Shown here: piece by piece, positions 1 to 7,088 of the stretch
Position numbering within the stretch: the stretch's first letter is position 1
Layout of the letters: each line of letters starts with the position of its first letter
DNA from: Enterocloster bolteae
GTDB lineage: Bacteria > Bacillota > Clostridia > Lachnospirales > Lachnospiraceae
Reading direction: 5' to 3'
DNA: 64,000 nt
Assembly (NCBI RefSeq): GCF_002234575.2
Contig: NZ_CP022464.2
Span: 3,224,001-3,288,000, forward strand
Program-made: the position numbers and the translations under genes
Notes under the pieces: model-generated
Database searches by the model: none
What the model saw: the letters and a program-made list of their open reading frames with translations, nothing else
Told to the model about the DNA's origin: nothing

Positions 1-55
1 TTGCCAGCATACTGGTGGACATTCCTGCGCTGCAAAATAAATATACTCGTTTCAT
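1..55 (-). CDS. PTS lactose/cellobiose-type IIB subunit (5' end only)
   Basis: Only the first 18 codons lie in the window; the gene runs off its left edge. The peptide begins MKRVYLFCSAGMSTSMLA, which contains the CSAGMSTS phosphorylation loop of cellobiose/lactose IIB enzymes, with the phosphoacceptor Cys at residue 8. Family knowledge: IIB takes phosphate from IIA and passes it to sugar in the membrane IIC. An AAGGAGG ribosome site lies at about 64-70. It follows the IIA gene on the same strand by about 80 bp, so the two are presumably one operon. Sugar specificity cannot be read from this fragment. Confidence 0.85.
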   Translation of the reverse strand, partial: MKRVYLFCSAGMSTSMLA

Positions 56-135
56 GATTAAATCCTCCTTGATATCTATATAGTTTCCTTTTATTGTTCC
101 TGTTTTATACCGATGGGTAAAATACGGTGTCTGAA

Positions 136-474
136 TTAACGGTTTTCCAGCTTTTTTTCCAGTTCAGCGATTCGCTCGTAGCTGGCAATCATCTCTTCCG
201 CGATGATTTTAAAGCCTTCCGCACTCATGAGCTGGTCTTCCGCATGAACCAGAATCATGGAGCCGCCTACCTGCTCTCCCTGTGCTTCCTTCTGAATCAG
301 TTCAAAGTGGGCCTCATGTCCAACCAGAAACATCTCCTGGCCTGCCTTTATACATTCCCTGGCTCCCTCAAAGTCTCCCTGCTTTGCTTTCTGGATTGCT
401 TCGATGTAGCTGGAACGCGCGCCTCCCACATTGGAGATAATCTTGAAGCAAATCATTTCTAATCCCTCTACCAT
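136..474 (-). CDS. PTS lactose/cellobiose-family IIA subunit
   Basis: A 112-residue all-helical cytoplasmic phosphotransferase of the IIA-Lac/Chb family, near the usual 100-115 residues. The signature around residue 77 (VHAEDQLM) gives the phosphoacceptor His77 and the buried metal-binding Asp80 expected at the trimer axis. It receives phosphate from HPr and passes it to IIB. It is translated just before the IIB gene at the window edge and lies downstream of a PRD-type activator gene, with a promoter and palindromic site between them. The MupG-type glycosidase upstream suggests the imported sugar may be an amino-sugar disaccharide rather than cellobiose; that is inference from context. Confidence 0.9.
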   Translation of the reverse strand: MVEGLEMICFKIISNVGGARSSYIEAIQKAKQGDFEGARECIKAGQEMFLVGHEAHFELIQKEAQGEQVGGSMILVHAEDQLMSAEGFKIIAEEMIASYERIAELEKKLENR

Positions 475-556
475 TTTGCTGCCTCCTTATTGTTTTTGAA
501 ACGAGAAAATGCAACAAAACCATTCTGTTTGCTGCATTTCTTATTAAGTTGCCTTA

Positions 557-586
557 ATTATAAGGCAGTTATTCACTTTTTTTCAT
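557..586 (-). promoter_or_regulatory. Candidate promoter of the PTS IIA-IIB genes
   Basis: On the minus strand a perfect TATAAT (557-562) has only a poor -35 (ATGAAA, 581-586, 18-bp spacing). A weak -35 immediately downstream of a palindrome (594-614) is what an activator-dependent promoter would look like. The -10 lies inside a small inverted repeat (TGCCTTA-ATTA-TAAGGCA, 550-567) that could be a second protein site or chance. Confidence 0.5.
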
Positions 587-593
587 TAAAGAC

Positions 594-614
594 ATTTCCT
601 AGCTGTTAGGAAAT
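594..614. promoter_or_regulatory. Palindromic operator candidate, copy 1
   Basis: ATTTCCTA and TAGGAAAT flank a GCTGT centre. The 19-bp core TTTCCTAGCTGTTAGGAAA, including the asymmetric centre, recurs exactly at 3744-3762. This copy abuts the -35 region of the PTS promoter and directly follows the stop codon of the PRD regulator. There is no T-tract, which argues against a simple terminator. The likely ligand is the adjacent PRD-type activator, but that is inference. Confidence 0.6.
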
Positions 615-2534
615 TCAACCCATAATTCTGTCAATAAATTCCTCATAGCTGCATGGAGCCACTAATTTTGCCAGCTCCTCCGGCTGGTTTACCACATTGG
701 ATACCCAGTCAAAGAAAATTTTAATCATTCTGGCATCCCCTTCGTTGATGGCGAAAAGCATGACCAGACGCACCTCAAAGGCTCCCCATTTCACCGGATT
801 CTTAAGCTGTGCCACGGCAATGGTGGAATTTCTGGCAAAGGCGCCAAAGGCATGGGGAATGGCAAATGTGTTCACAAAGGAGGTGGGCGACATCTGCTCC
901 CTCTTTAAGACCACTTCCGTGAATTCCGGTTCCACGATGCCCTCTTTTTCCAGGCCCGCGCACAGCATACGGATGATTTCTTCCGGCTGGTCCATGTCTA
1001 CCTGGGAGTGATAATGCTCTTTTCGTATCAGGTTCCCGATATGGGATGTAAACTCCAGACGGAAGCCTTTTTTATCCAGCCGGTTAATGGCCTGGAGAAT
1101 CTTTGACTCTGTTTCCGAGTCCACAAACAGGTTAATGGAAACAGTCTCCACATCCAGTCCGTGCTCCAGTGGAAAGGTGCTGAGAAGTAAATCCGGGTCC
1201 AGGGCCGATACCTCATCCTCCTCAAAATAGCCGAATGCCTTTACCACTTCCATACGTTCGCGGAACATGTCGGATATCTTCTTCACGCACATGTCGGAAA
1301 AAGACTGGTTGTGGGGCAGAATCATCACAGCCCTGTACTTTCTCACGGAATTCATGCGCTCACTGGCAGCTCCCAGGTGAAGGGCAATGTAACAGCTTTC
1401 CACATCTGATATGGGCCGTTCCAGCCGCTGCTCCAGAAACTCCAGCACATAGATTCCCATTTCGAAAACAAGGGGATATTTGCGCTTGATTTCCTCCACA
1501 AACACATCCTCCATCCGCACCTGGTTCTTGACACGTTCGATGAGTCCGTGAAAATGCATTTTAAGCCCCGCCACCAAATCTGCGTCCTGCCTGAAATCCA
1601 GGCCGAACAGGGCATAAACCTGTTCCAGGGCTTCAGCCACCAGCTTCTTGGTATTCATCCATTTTCCGTTGTAATTGACAAAATCGCTGGTATAGTTGGA
1701 AGCCCGCCTGCCCATGATTACCAGGGCGAACATGCCCACCTCGCCGTCGTGGACCGTTATGTGCAGCCGCTTGGAAATGCGGTCAAAGAAGGTCTGGGCT
1801 ATCTGGTACTCAATGGTATCCTCCAGCCCCTGCATTCCCTCCTCCATATTGATGTAATTGGCGCAGTTCATCCGTTCAATGCTGGTCCCCGCATGGAGAA
1901 TCAGCATGGGAAACATGGACTCATGGATGGAATAGTCGTATTCCTCCAGCACATCCACAAAGATATCCTTGACCTCAATCAGGTTAAAACTTCTGTAGAG
2001 ATGGGCCAGGGTGTTCAGATTAAGAAAATTCTCCTGCACCTCAGCCACCAGTAAATCCCGGTAAAAACGGCGCTTGCTGGCCTCGTCTCCCTTTAAGGAG
2101 ATGCATTCCTTGTTCCGCACCAGCTTCAGGCCGCTGTATGGCTCCAGCATCTTTCGTATGCGCTTTAAATCATTGTCAATGGAATAACCGCTGACATAGA
2201 TCTGGCTCTGGAGCATGGTAAGGTTCAGCTCCTTTACCTCAAACAGCAGCTTTTGTATCATGTATGCACAGCGGGCGCCGGGAGTCTGGGGAATGTCTGC
2301 CTCCCTTGTTTCTGCCCCTGACGCCAGGGCAGGCCGTGCCTCCTCGCACAGCCTGTATCCCTGACGCACATTGGACTCAATGGGCGGCGGGTCCGTGTGC
2401 TTATTGATGGCCTCCACATCGGAGCGGATGGTCCGGTCCGACACCTGCAGAAGGCCGGCCAGCTGCCGGCTGGTCATCCAGTCCCTCCGCTCTGATAATA
2501 TGGCAAGCAGCTGTTCCTGTCTTTTATTCTGCAT
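615..2534 (-). CDS. PRD-domain transcriptional activator (LicR/MtlR-like)
   Basis: A 639-residue multi-domain PTS-controlled regulator. In order: an HTH_11-type winged helix (about 5-50), a second Mga-like HTH (about 90-175), two PTS-regulation domains rich in conserved His (about 190-290 and 300-410), an EIIB-like domain (about 415-500) and a C-terminal EIIA-fructose-like domain with the phospho-His signature AIPHAFG (about 565). Family knowledge: phosphorylation by HPr and EII enzymes tunes activity to sugar flux, and these proteins activate PTS operons by binding DNA. The EIIB-like part lacks a clear Cys-x-x-G loop. It is co-directional with the MupG-like gene (24-bp gap) and the IIA-IIB genes, which are its probable targets. 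Confidence 0.9.
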   Translation of the reverse strand: MQNKRQEQLLAILSERRDWMTSRQLAGLLQVSDRTIRSDVEAINKHTDPPPIESNVRQGYRLCEEARPALASGAETREADIPQTPGARCAYMIQKLLFEVKELNLTMLQSQIYVSGYSIDNDLKRIRKMLEPYSGLKLVRNKECISLKGDEASKRRFYRDLLVAEVQENFLNLNTLAHLYRSFNLIEVKDIFVDVLEEYDYSIHESMFPMLILHAGTSIERMNCANYINMEEGMQGLEDTIEYQIAQTFFDRISKRLHITVHDGEVGMFALVIMGRRASNYTSDFVNYNGKWMNTKKLVAEALEQVYALFGLDFRQDADLVAGLKMHFHGLIERVKNQVRMEDVFVEEIKRKYPLVFEMGIYVLEFLEQRLERPISDVESCYIALHLGAASERMNSVRKYRAVMILPHNQSFSDMCVKKISDMFRERMEVVKAFGYFEEDEVSALDPDLLLSTFPLEHGLDVETVSINLFVDSETESKILQAINRLDKKGFRLEFTSHIGNLIRKEHYHSQVDMDQPEEIIRMLCAGLEKEGIVEPEFTEVVLKREQMSPTSFVNTFAIPHAFGAFARNSTIAVAQLKNPVKWGAFEVRLVMLFAINEGDARMIKIFFDWVSNVVNQPEELAKLVAPCSYEEFIDRIMG

Positions 2535-2558
2535 GGTTAAACTCCTTCTCTTACAGTC

Positions 2559-3653
2559 TTATACAATACGGAATGCGAACACCTTCCAGGGCTCGATATA
2601 GTCTAACAGTACATGTTCATACTCAGGCAGATGTCCAATCACGTTCTTGCGGCCGTCATTGGGCATATCCTTTGTGACGATGTGGAGCTCTCCTTTGTAT
2701 TTCAGGTAACCGTCATTGAGAATGACCACATCGCCCGGCCGTAAGTCCCTGGTGTTGCCAGCCGGAATGGACTGGTCTGCAAATGTTACCCTGGGCCAGG
2801 TGGATCGGATCATGTATTCGCTCATATCCCCTCTCACCACATGCTTTGGCTCATAGTCCAGGATCTGCTTCTCTGTGTCCGTCAGCTCCTTTTCCAGTTC
2901 AATGCCGAAGGTAAGGATGCTGGGATTGACTGCTGCGCAGGCATGGAGCTCCTCGTCCGTTGCATAGGCATTGGCAATCAGCACATCATCTACCATGCCG
3001 GTGGCAAACATATGGCGCACCTGGAAATCCAGAGGAAGGCCGCGGTGCATTTCCAGGGTGCAGAGTCCTTCGTTTAAAGGCCATGGACCGTAAGCTCCGG
3101 GCGCATTGCTGGATACAAAGGCAGCCACCTTAAGACCCAGTGACTTCATCTTGTCATTGCACCTGTTAAAATGCTTCAGGCTCAGTCCTGTGTATGCCTG
3201 CGGATAAAAGTTATGGCAGGTAATTAACTTCTCACGGTCCGGATGGTGATCCATGATGTTTTCCACATAGACCAGCTTGGTGCTGGCATTCAGCTCCAGC
3301 TTCAGCCCCTGCGGATTATAGGTCATAAGGCTTTCCTTCATGCCGTCAAAACCCTCGTCCAGCCGGATGCCGTCCACATGCATTTCCCGGAACACAGACA
3401 GGTCCTCATAGGAGATTCCCAACCTTGAAAATACGGAGGGGCTTACATCCGGAATGATTTCCATACCGCAGGCATGGGCTTCGTCAGCCAGACGGCGGAA
3501 CTGTCCGATGATTTCCTCACCGCTCTTTTCACCAACACTTAAAAGACAGGTAAAAATCCTCTTATAACCCAGTTTACCTGCCTTTCTGATATACGCTATA
3601 TCCTGTTCTTCTGTGGAATGCTCCGGATAAATAGAAATACCTAATCTTGCCAT
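2559..3653 (-). CDS. MupG/DUF871-family TIM-barrel protein, putative 6-phospho-glycosidase
   Basis: A 364-residue protein of the DUF871 family: an N-terminal TIM barrel beginning ARLGISIYPEH and a C-terminal beta domain with RPGDVVILNDGYLKYKGELHI. The characterised member is MupG of Staphylococcus aureus, a 6-phospho-N-acetylmuramidase that cleaves MurNAc-6P-GlcNAc after PTS import during wall recycling. No signal peptide, so cytoplasmic, fitting a phosphorylated imported substrate. The start has an AGAGGGG ribosome site. It leads the gene set with the PRD regulator and IIA-IIB behind it and has its own copy of the 19-bp palindrome upstream. Substrate is inferred from the family; other phospho-disaccharides are possible. 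Confidence 0.85.
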   Translation of the reverse strand: MARLGISIYPEHSTEEQDIAYIRKAGKLGYKRIFTCLLSVGEKSGEEIIGQFRRLADEAHACGMEIIPDVSPSVFSRLGISYEDLSVFREMHVDGIRLDEGFDGMKESLMTYNPQGLKLELNASTKLVYVENIMDHHPDREKLITCHNFYPQAYTGLSLKHFNRCNDKMKSLGLKVAAFVSSNAPGAYGPWPLNEGLCTLEMHRGLPLDFQVRHMFATGMVDDVLIANAYATDEELHACAAVNPSILTFGIELEKELTDTEKQILDYEPKHVVRGDMSEYMIRSTWPRVTFADQSIPAGNTRDLRPGDVVILNDGYLKYKGELHIVTKDMPNDGRKNVIGHLPEYEHVLLDYIEPWKVFAFRIV

Positions 3654-3735
3654 AATAATAACCCCTCTTTCCAGATTTGAACTGCAAAGCAGTTCTTTGA
3701 TATTAACTATAGCCTGTCAAGAGGGGATTTTGCGG

Positions 3736-3770
3736 TAAATCCGTTTCCTAGCTGTTAGGAAACGGATTTA
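3736..3770. promoter_or_regulatory. Palindromic operator candidate, copy 2
   Basis: Fifteen-base arms (3736-3750 and 3756-3770) flank the same GCTGT centre as copy 1; the shared 19-bp core is at 3744-3762. It lies about 80 bp upstream of the MupG-like gene. Downstream on the minus strand is a TTGACA (3715-3720) without a well-spaced -10. The long arms could also form an RNA hairpin ending the HPr transcript, but there is no T-run. Confidence 0.55.
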
Positions 3771-3799
3771 TTATATCATAGCCGCCTGTCAGAGCGTAT

Positions 3800-4057
3800 T
3801 TATAAAATGGTGCGCATGAGTCCTTTTAGGAAACCGGAGGCCTGGCCCTCGTCAGGTCCTTCCACCGTAAGCTCCAGGCGTTCTCCCTGGTGTGCGCCCA
3901 GGCTCATGAGAGCAAGGACATTCTTACAGTCCGCTGTACCCTTTTGGCTTTTAAGGGTTATACGGCTCTCATATTCCGCGGCCGCCCTGCTCAGACTCAT
4001 AGCATTGGTAGCATGAAGCCCCTGCTTGTCAGATACTACATATTTATAACTTATCAT
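3800..4057 (-). CDS. HPr-family phosphocarrier, variant active site
   Basis: An 85-residue HPr-fold protein of normal length. His15 is present in QGLHATNA, so phosphotransfer at His is possible, but the usual Arg17-Pro18 are Thr-Asn. The regulatory Ser46 region reads DCKNVLALMSLG, with Asn at position 46, so HPr kinase could not phosphorylate it at the canonical Ser. It is therefore probably a specialised paralogue rather than the housekeeping HPr, dedicated perhaps to the neighbouring PTS. It is transcribed toward the MupG-PTS cluster from a promoter overlapping that of divergent ttcA. What it phosphorylates is unknown. Confidence 0.85.
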   Translation of the reverse strand: MISYKYVVSDKQGLHATNAMSLSRAAAEYESRITLKSQKGTADCKNVLALMSLGAHQGERLELTVEGPDEGQASGFLKGLMRTIL

Positions 4058-4088
4058 TTCATCATCACCCTTAATTTATTCTCCCCCC

Positions 4089-4117
4089 ATTTTAACATAG
4101 TTAACTTTTCTTGACAA
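4089..4117 (-). promoter_or_regulatory. Promoter of the HPr-like gene
   Basis: On the minus strand TTGTCA (4112-4117), a 17-bp spacer and TAAAAT (4089-4094) make a good sigma-A promoter. Its -35 shares five bases with the -35 of the plus-strand promoter for ttcA, so the two cannot be occupied together. Confidence 0.7.
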
Positions 4118-4140
4118 CCAGGTGTGTTGACAGGTAGAAT
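4111..4140 (+). promoter_or_regulatory. Promoter of ttcA-like gene
   Basis: Consensus TTGACA (4111-4116), an 18-bp spacer and TAGAAT (4135-4140). It lies back-to-back with, and overlaps the -35 of, the promoter for the HPr-like gene. Transcription would start near 4147, giving a leader of about 90 nt before ttcA. Confidence 0.7.
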
Positions 4141-4235
4141 AGAAAAAGCCGTGCAGCATTCCGGTAAAGATAAAATACCGAAGGCGCTGAAACGGCAGAG
4201 AAAGAAAAGACCAGAAAGGATTGGTTGGAACCCAC

Positions 4236-4961
4236 ATGAAATTACAGCGTCTTCTGAGCCTGACACGCCAGGCTCTTGATACATACGGGCTGATTCAGGA
4301 CGGTGACCGTATCGCCATAGGAGTGTCCGGCGGAAAGGACAGCCTGACATTGCTCCATGCCCTTCATCATCTGAGGAGGTTTTACCCTGAAAAATATGAA
4401 CTGTGCGCCATTACGGTGGATTTGGGGCTTGGCAATATGGATTTGGAACCGGTGGCAGCTATGTGCCGGGAATTTGAGATTCCATATGAAATCATCTCCA
4501 CAGAAATCGGCGCGGTCCTCTTTGATATCCGCAAGGAAACCAACCCCTGTTCTCTTTGTGCCAAGATGCGAAAAGGCGCTCTCAATGAAAAGGCCAAGGA
4601 GATGGGATGCAACAAGATTGCCTATGCTCATCACAGGGATGATGTGATCGAGACCATGATGATGTCACTGTTCTATGAGGGAAGGTTCCACTCCTTCTCA
4701 CCCCTTACCTATCTGGACCGCATGGATCTGACCGTCATCCGTCCCATGATTTTTGTCACGGAGGCAGATGTCATAGGATTCCGGAACAAATACCAGCTTC
4801 CTGTATGCAAAAACCCATGCCCCATGGACGGATACACAAAGCGGCAGTATATTAAGGAGCTGATACACAGGCTGCAGGAGGACAATCCTCATATAAAAGA
4901 CTGTATGTTCCGGGCAATCCTTGACGGCAGCATAAAAGGATGGCCCCAGGCGTTGAAATAA
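4236..4961 (+). CDS. ttcA: TtcA-family tRNA 2-thiolation PP-loop ATPase
   Basis: A 241-residue cytoplasmic PP-loop protein. The ATP-binding SGGKDS is at residues 31-36 and a CxxC pair (NPCSLC, residues 105 and 108) matches the Cys that hold the [4Fe-4S] cluster in TtcA, with a further Cys near 195. TtcA-type enzymes adenylate C32 of some tRNAs and insert sulfur. The ATG at 4236 is preferred over an in-frame TTG at 4221 because homologues typically begin MKLQRLLS; AGAAAGGA lies upstream but is distant from this ATG. The stop codon sits inside a terminator hairpin. It is the only plus-strand gene in the first 9 kb. A different thiolated tRNA position cannot be excluded. Confidence 0.85.
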   Translation: MKLQRLLSLTRQALDTYGLIQDGDRIAIGVSGGKDSLTLLHALHHLRRFYPEKYELCAITVDLGLGNMDLEPVAAMCREFEIPYEIISTEIGAVLFDIRKETNPCSLCAKMRKGALNEKAKEMGCNKIAYAHHRDDVIETMMMSLFYEGRFHSFSPLTYLDRMDLTVIRPMIFVTEADVIGFRNKYQLPVCKNPCPMDGYTKRQYIKELIHRLQEDNPHIKDCMFRAILDGSIKGWPQALK

Positions 4962-4980
4962 TGCCTGAGGCCATCCTTTT
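4934..4980. terminator. Bidirectional intrinsic terminator between ttcA and the LCP gene
   Basis: Arms AAAAGGATGGCC and GGCCATCCTTTT with a further AGGC/GCCT pair form a long stem that includes the ttcA stop. T-tracts occur on both strands, so it can end both ttcA and the convergent LCP transcript. Confidence 0.85.
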
Positions 4981-5012
4981 GCACTTCCCCTGTGCTTCTA
5001 TTCCGGGGTGGT

Positions 5013-5118
5013 CTTTGATGCCGGGTACTGCTTCAGATACCGGTGCTGCTTCAGATGCCGGGTATTGCTTTAGATGCCGGGTACTGCTTCAGATACCGGA
5101 ACCTGCTTTAGATTCCTG
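5013..5118. repeat. Degenerate 18-19 bp tandem repeats after the LCP gene
   Basis: About six head-to-tail units of the type CTTCAGATACCGGTGCTG. They differ by one inserted base (18 versus 19 bp), so the frame changes between units. On the minus strand they read as Pro-Ala/Val-Ser-Glu/Lys-Ala blocks in shifting frames, directly after or at the end of the LCP reading frame. This looks like a decayed extension of the Ser/Pro/Gly-rich tail. Confidence 0.7.
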
Positions 5119-7048
5119 GGCCGCCCTCGTCCGTACCGCTTTGGGCCTGGCCAGGGCCGTTGTCCTGGCTTCCTGGGCCCGGGCCGCTGCTGCCGGAATC
5201 AGATTCGGAGCCAGGGGAGGAACCGGAGCCCGGCTTCTCTGTCTCAGGGGCCTTTGTGGGATGGCTGCCGGAAGGTTCTGCGGCGCCGCTGCCGCCCGGG
5301 CCGCTGCTTCCCGGTCCCTGTTCCTCATCCGTATGTTTGGTGCTTTCAGGAGCCTTTGTGGGTTTGCCTGATACGCCCGGCCCCACTTCTTCGGTCTCTT
5401 CTGTTTCTTCGGTACTCTCCTGGGTTGTCTCCTCTGTCTCTTCCGTCTCCCCGGTACTCTCCTGCGTTGTCTCCACAGGCGCTGTTGTTTCGGGCGGAGG
5501 TGTCTCTGCCGGTACATTCTGGGCAGGCGCCTTATCTCCTGATGAACTTCCTCCTGAGGAGCCGCCTCCGGAAGGAGCTGCCTTGCCCTCCTCATAAAGC
5601 CCTGTTTCTTCCGAGATATGGGCGCTGATTTTACGGACAGCGGAGGATGGACTGTAGGACGTCTCCTGGCCGTACAGGAACTGATGAAGAAGGACTACAT
5701 TGCTTTCCAGGGTGGTGGGCACCACGCAGTCCATCTTTCCGATTTTCATGGTCTGCCTTGAGAATGGGAAACCGGCAGTCTCTCCGATGTGATACTTACC
5801 GATATCCTTTGCCAGAGGCAGTACATCGTCTACTCCTACGCTGGTGGAAATTTCCTGCACCATGTAGCCTGCCAGCGAGGTCAGAGTTGAGAGGTCAGCC
5901 TGCTTTGCTTTTGCCAGGGCAAGCTCTACCACCTTTCTCTGGCGCTCCGTTCTCTGGAAATCCGTATCCATGAGACGCAGACGGCTGTAGGCCACAGCCT
6001 GGACGCCGTCTAAATGGTTCATCCCGGCCTGCTCCAGCTGATAGGAACCAATACCTGTTGAATTGACGGTTTCTGTAATGAAGCCGTTGATATACTTAAA
6101 TTCCGCAGGCGTGATTTCCAGGTCTATGCCGCCTAGAATGTTAATCGCCTCAGCCACTGACTTCCAGTTAAAGGTGGCATAGTCATCAATCTTGATATCC
6201 AGGTTTTCCTCCAGGGCTGACACTGCCTGCTTATGTCCACCCTTAAAGTATGCTTCATTAATTTTGTGATAGGTTCCCTCGGAATTGATTTTCAGGTATG
6301 TATCCCTGTAAACGCTGACAAGGCGGATTTCCCCTGTAGCTCTGTCAATGCTGCATATCATCTGAACATCTGCCAGTGCGTTTTTTGTATTGCCATCTCT
6401 GCTGTCCACTCCAAAAACAGCTATATTCCAGTAGCCTGTAGGTTTGTGAAGGAACAGCCAGGCTCCATACCCTATGAATGCAACCAGAAGGAGCAAAAGA
6501 ATCCCCTTCCATCTGCCTTTTTTACGTCGTTTTGCCATTTGTCCCTGCTGCCGTCCGGCAGATGTCCTGCCCCTTTCCATAGTATCCTGCTGCCTTTTTG
6601 CGGTGCGCCCCTGATTTCTTGAAACGGACGGTGCTGTTCTGGCCCGGTCCTGATTAGAGGAGGCACTTCCCGGCTGACGGGATTTCCTGCCCTGGGCATT
6701 TCTGTTTCCCGCGGACTGCGCCTGACGCCGTCCTTCGGCAGAACCAGACGAACCATAAGAGGATCTAAGCCGGCGGGCGGGCATGGGAGGTTCGTCGTCC
6801 AGATAGTCCTCCATGGGAAAATCAATCTGCCTGTCCTCTTCTGCGTCGTATTCCTCACCGTAATAGTACTCCTCGTCATACTCCTCGCGGCCGTCATAGG
6901 ATTGTCTGGCACTTCTGCGCTCACCGGCTGGCTGTACAGGCCTCGGATATGCCCTGCTGCTCTGTCTGCCGCTTTCCTGCCTGCCGCTGCCTCTTCTGGC
7001 ACGTGCCCTCATGCGTTCCAGCTCATCGTCATTTTCTCTGTTATTCAT
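5108..7048 (-). CDS. LytR-CpsA-Psr (LCP) family cell-wall glycopolymer ligase
   Basis: A 646-residue membrane protein. Residues 1-180 are a charged, disordered Arg/Gln/Ser-rich cytoplasmic region with an acidic Tyr-rich patch. A single membrane helix lies at about 181-200, followed by the extracellular LCP domain (about 205-385) with the conserved start of the fold (NIAVFGVDSRDG) and the Arg-rich RLVSVYRDTYLKI strand. After about residue 490 the tail is low-complexity Thr/Glu/Ser/Pro/Gly. Family knowledge: LCP enzymes transfer undecaprenyl-linked glycopolymers to peptidoglycan. It follows the NlpC/P60 gene by 41 bp with an AGAGGAG ribosome site, suggesting a two-gene envelope operon. Both disordered ends are much longer than usual. 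Confidence 0.9.
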   Translation of the reverse strand: MNNRENDDELERMRARARRGSGRQESGRQSSRAYPRPVQPAGERRSARQSYDGREEYDEEYYYGEEYDAEEDRQIDFPMEDYLDDEPPMPARRLRSSYGSSGSAEGRRQAQSAGNRNAQGRKSRQPGSASSNQDRARTAPSVSRNQGRTAKRQQDTMERGRTSAGRQQGQMAKRRKKGRWKGILLLLLVAFIGYGAWLFLHKPTGYWNIAVFGVDSRDGNTKNALADVQMICSIDRATGEIRLVSVYRDTYLKINSEGTYHKINEAYFKGGHKQAVSALEENLDIKIDDYATFNWKSVAEAINILGGIDLEITPAEFKYINGFITETVNSTGIGSYQLEQAGMNHLDGVQAVAYSRLRLMDTDFQRTERQRKVVELALAKAKQADLSTLTSLAGYMVQEISTSVGVDDVLPLAKDIGKYHIGETAGFPFSRQTMKIGKMDCVVPTTLESNVVLLHQFLYGQETSYSPSSAVRKISAHISEETGLYEEGKAAPSGGGSSGGSSSGDKAPAQNVPAETPPPETTAPVETTQESTGETEETEETTQESTEETEETEEVGPGVSGKPTKAPESTKHTDEEQGPGSSGPGGSGAAEPSGSHPTKAPETEKPGSGSSPGSESDSGSSGPGPGSQDNGPGQAQSGTDEGGPGI

Positions 7049-7088
7049 GATTATACTCCTCTTTATCTATTTGGTTCTTATGCGGAAA

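Noticed and set aside
594..614. Palindrome as an intrinsic terminator or a catabolite-responsive element
   Set aside because: No T-tract follows and it does not fit the CcpA cre consensus; exact recurrence upstream of another gene favours an operator.
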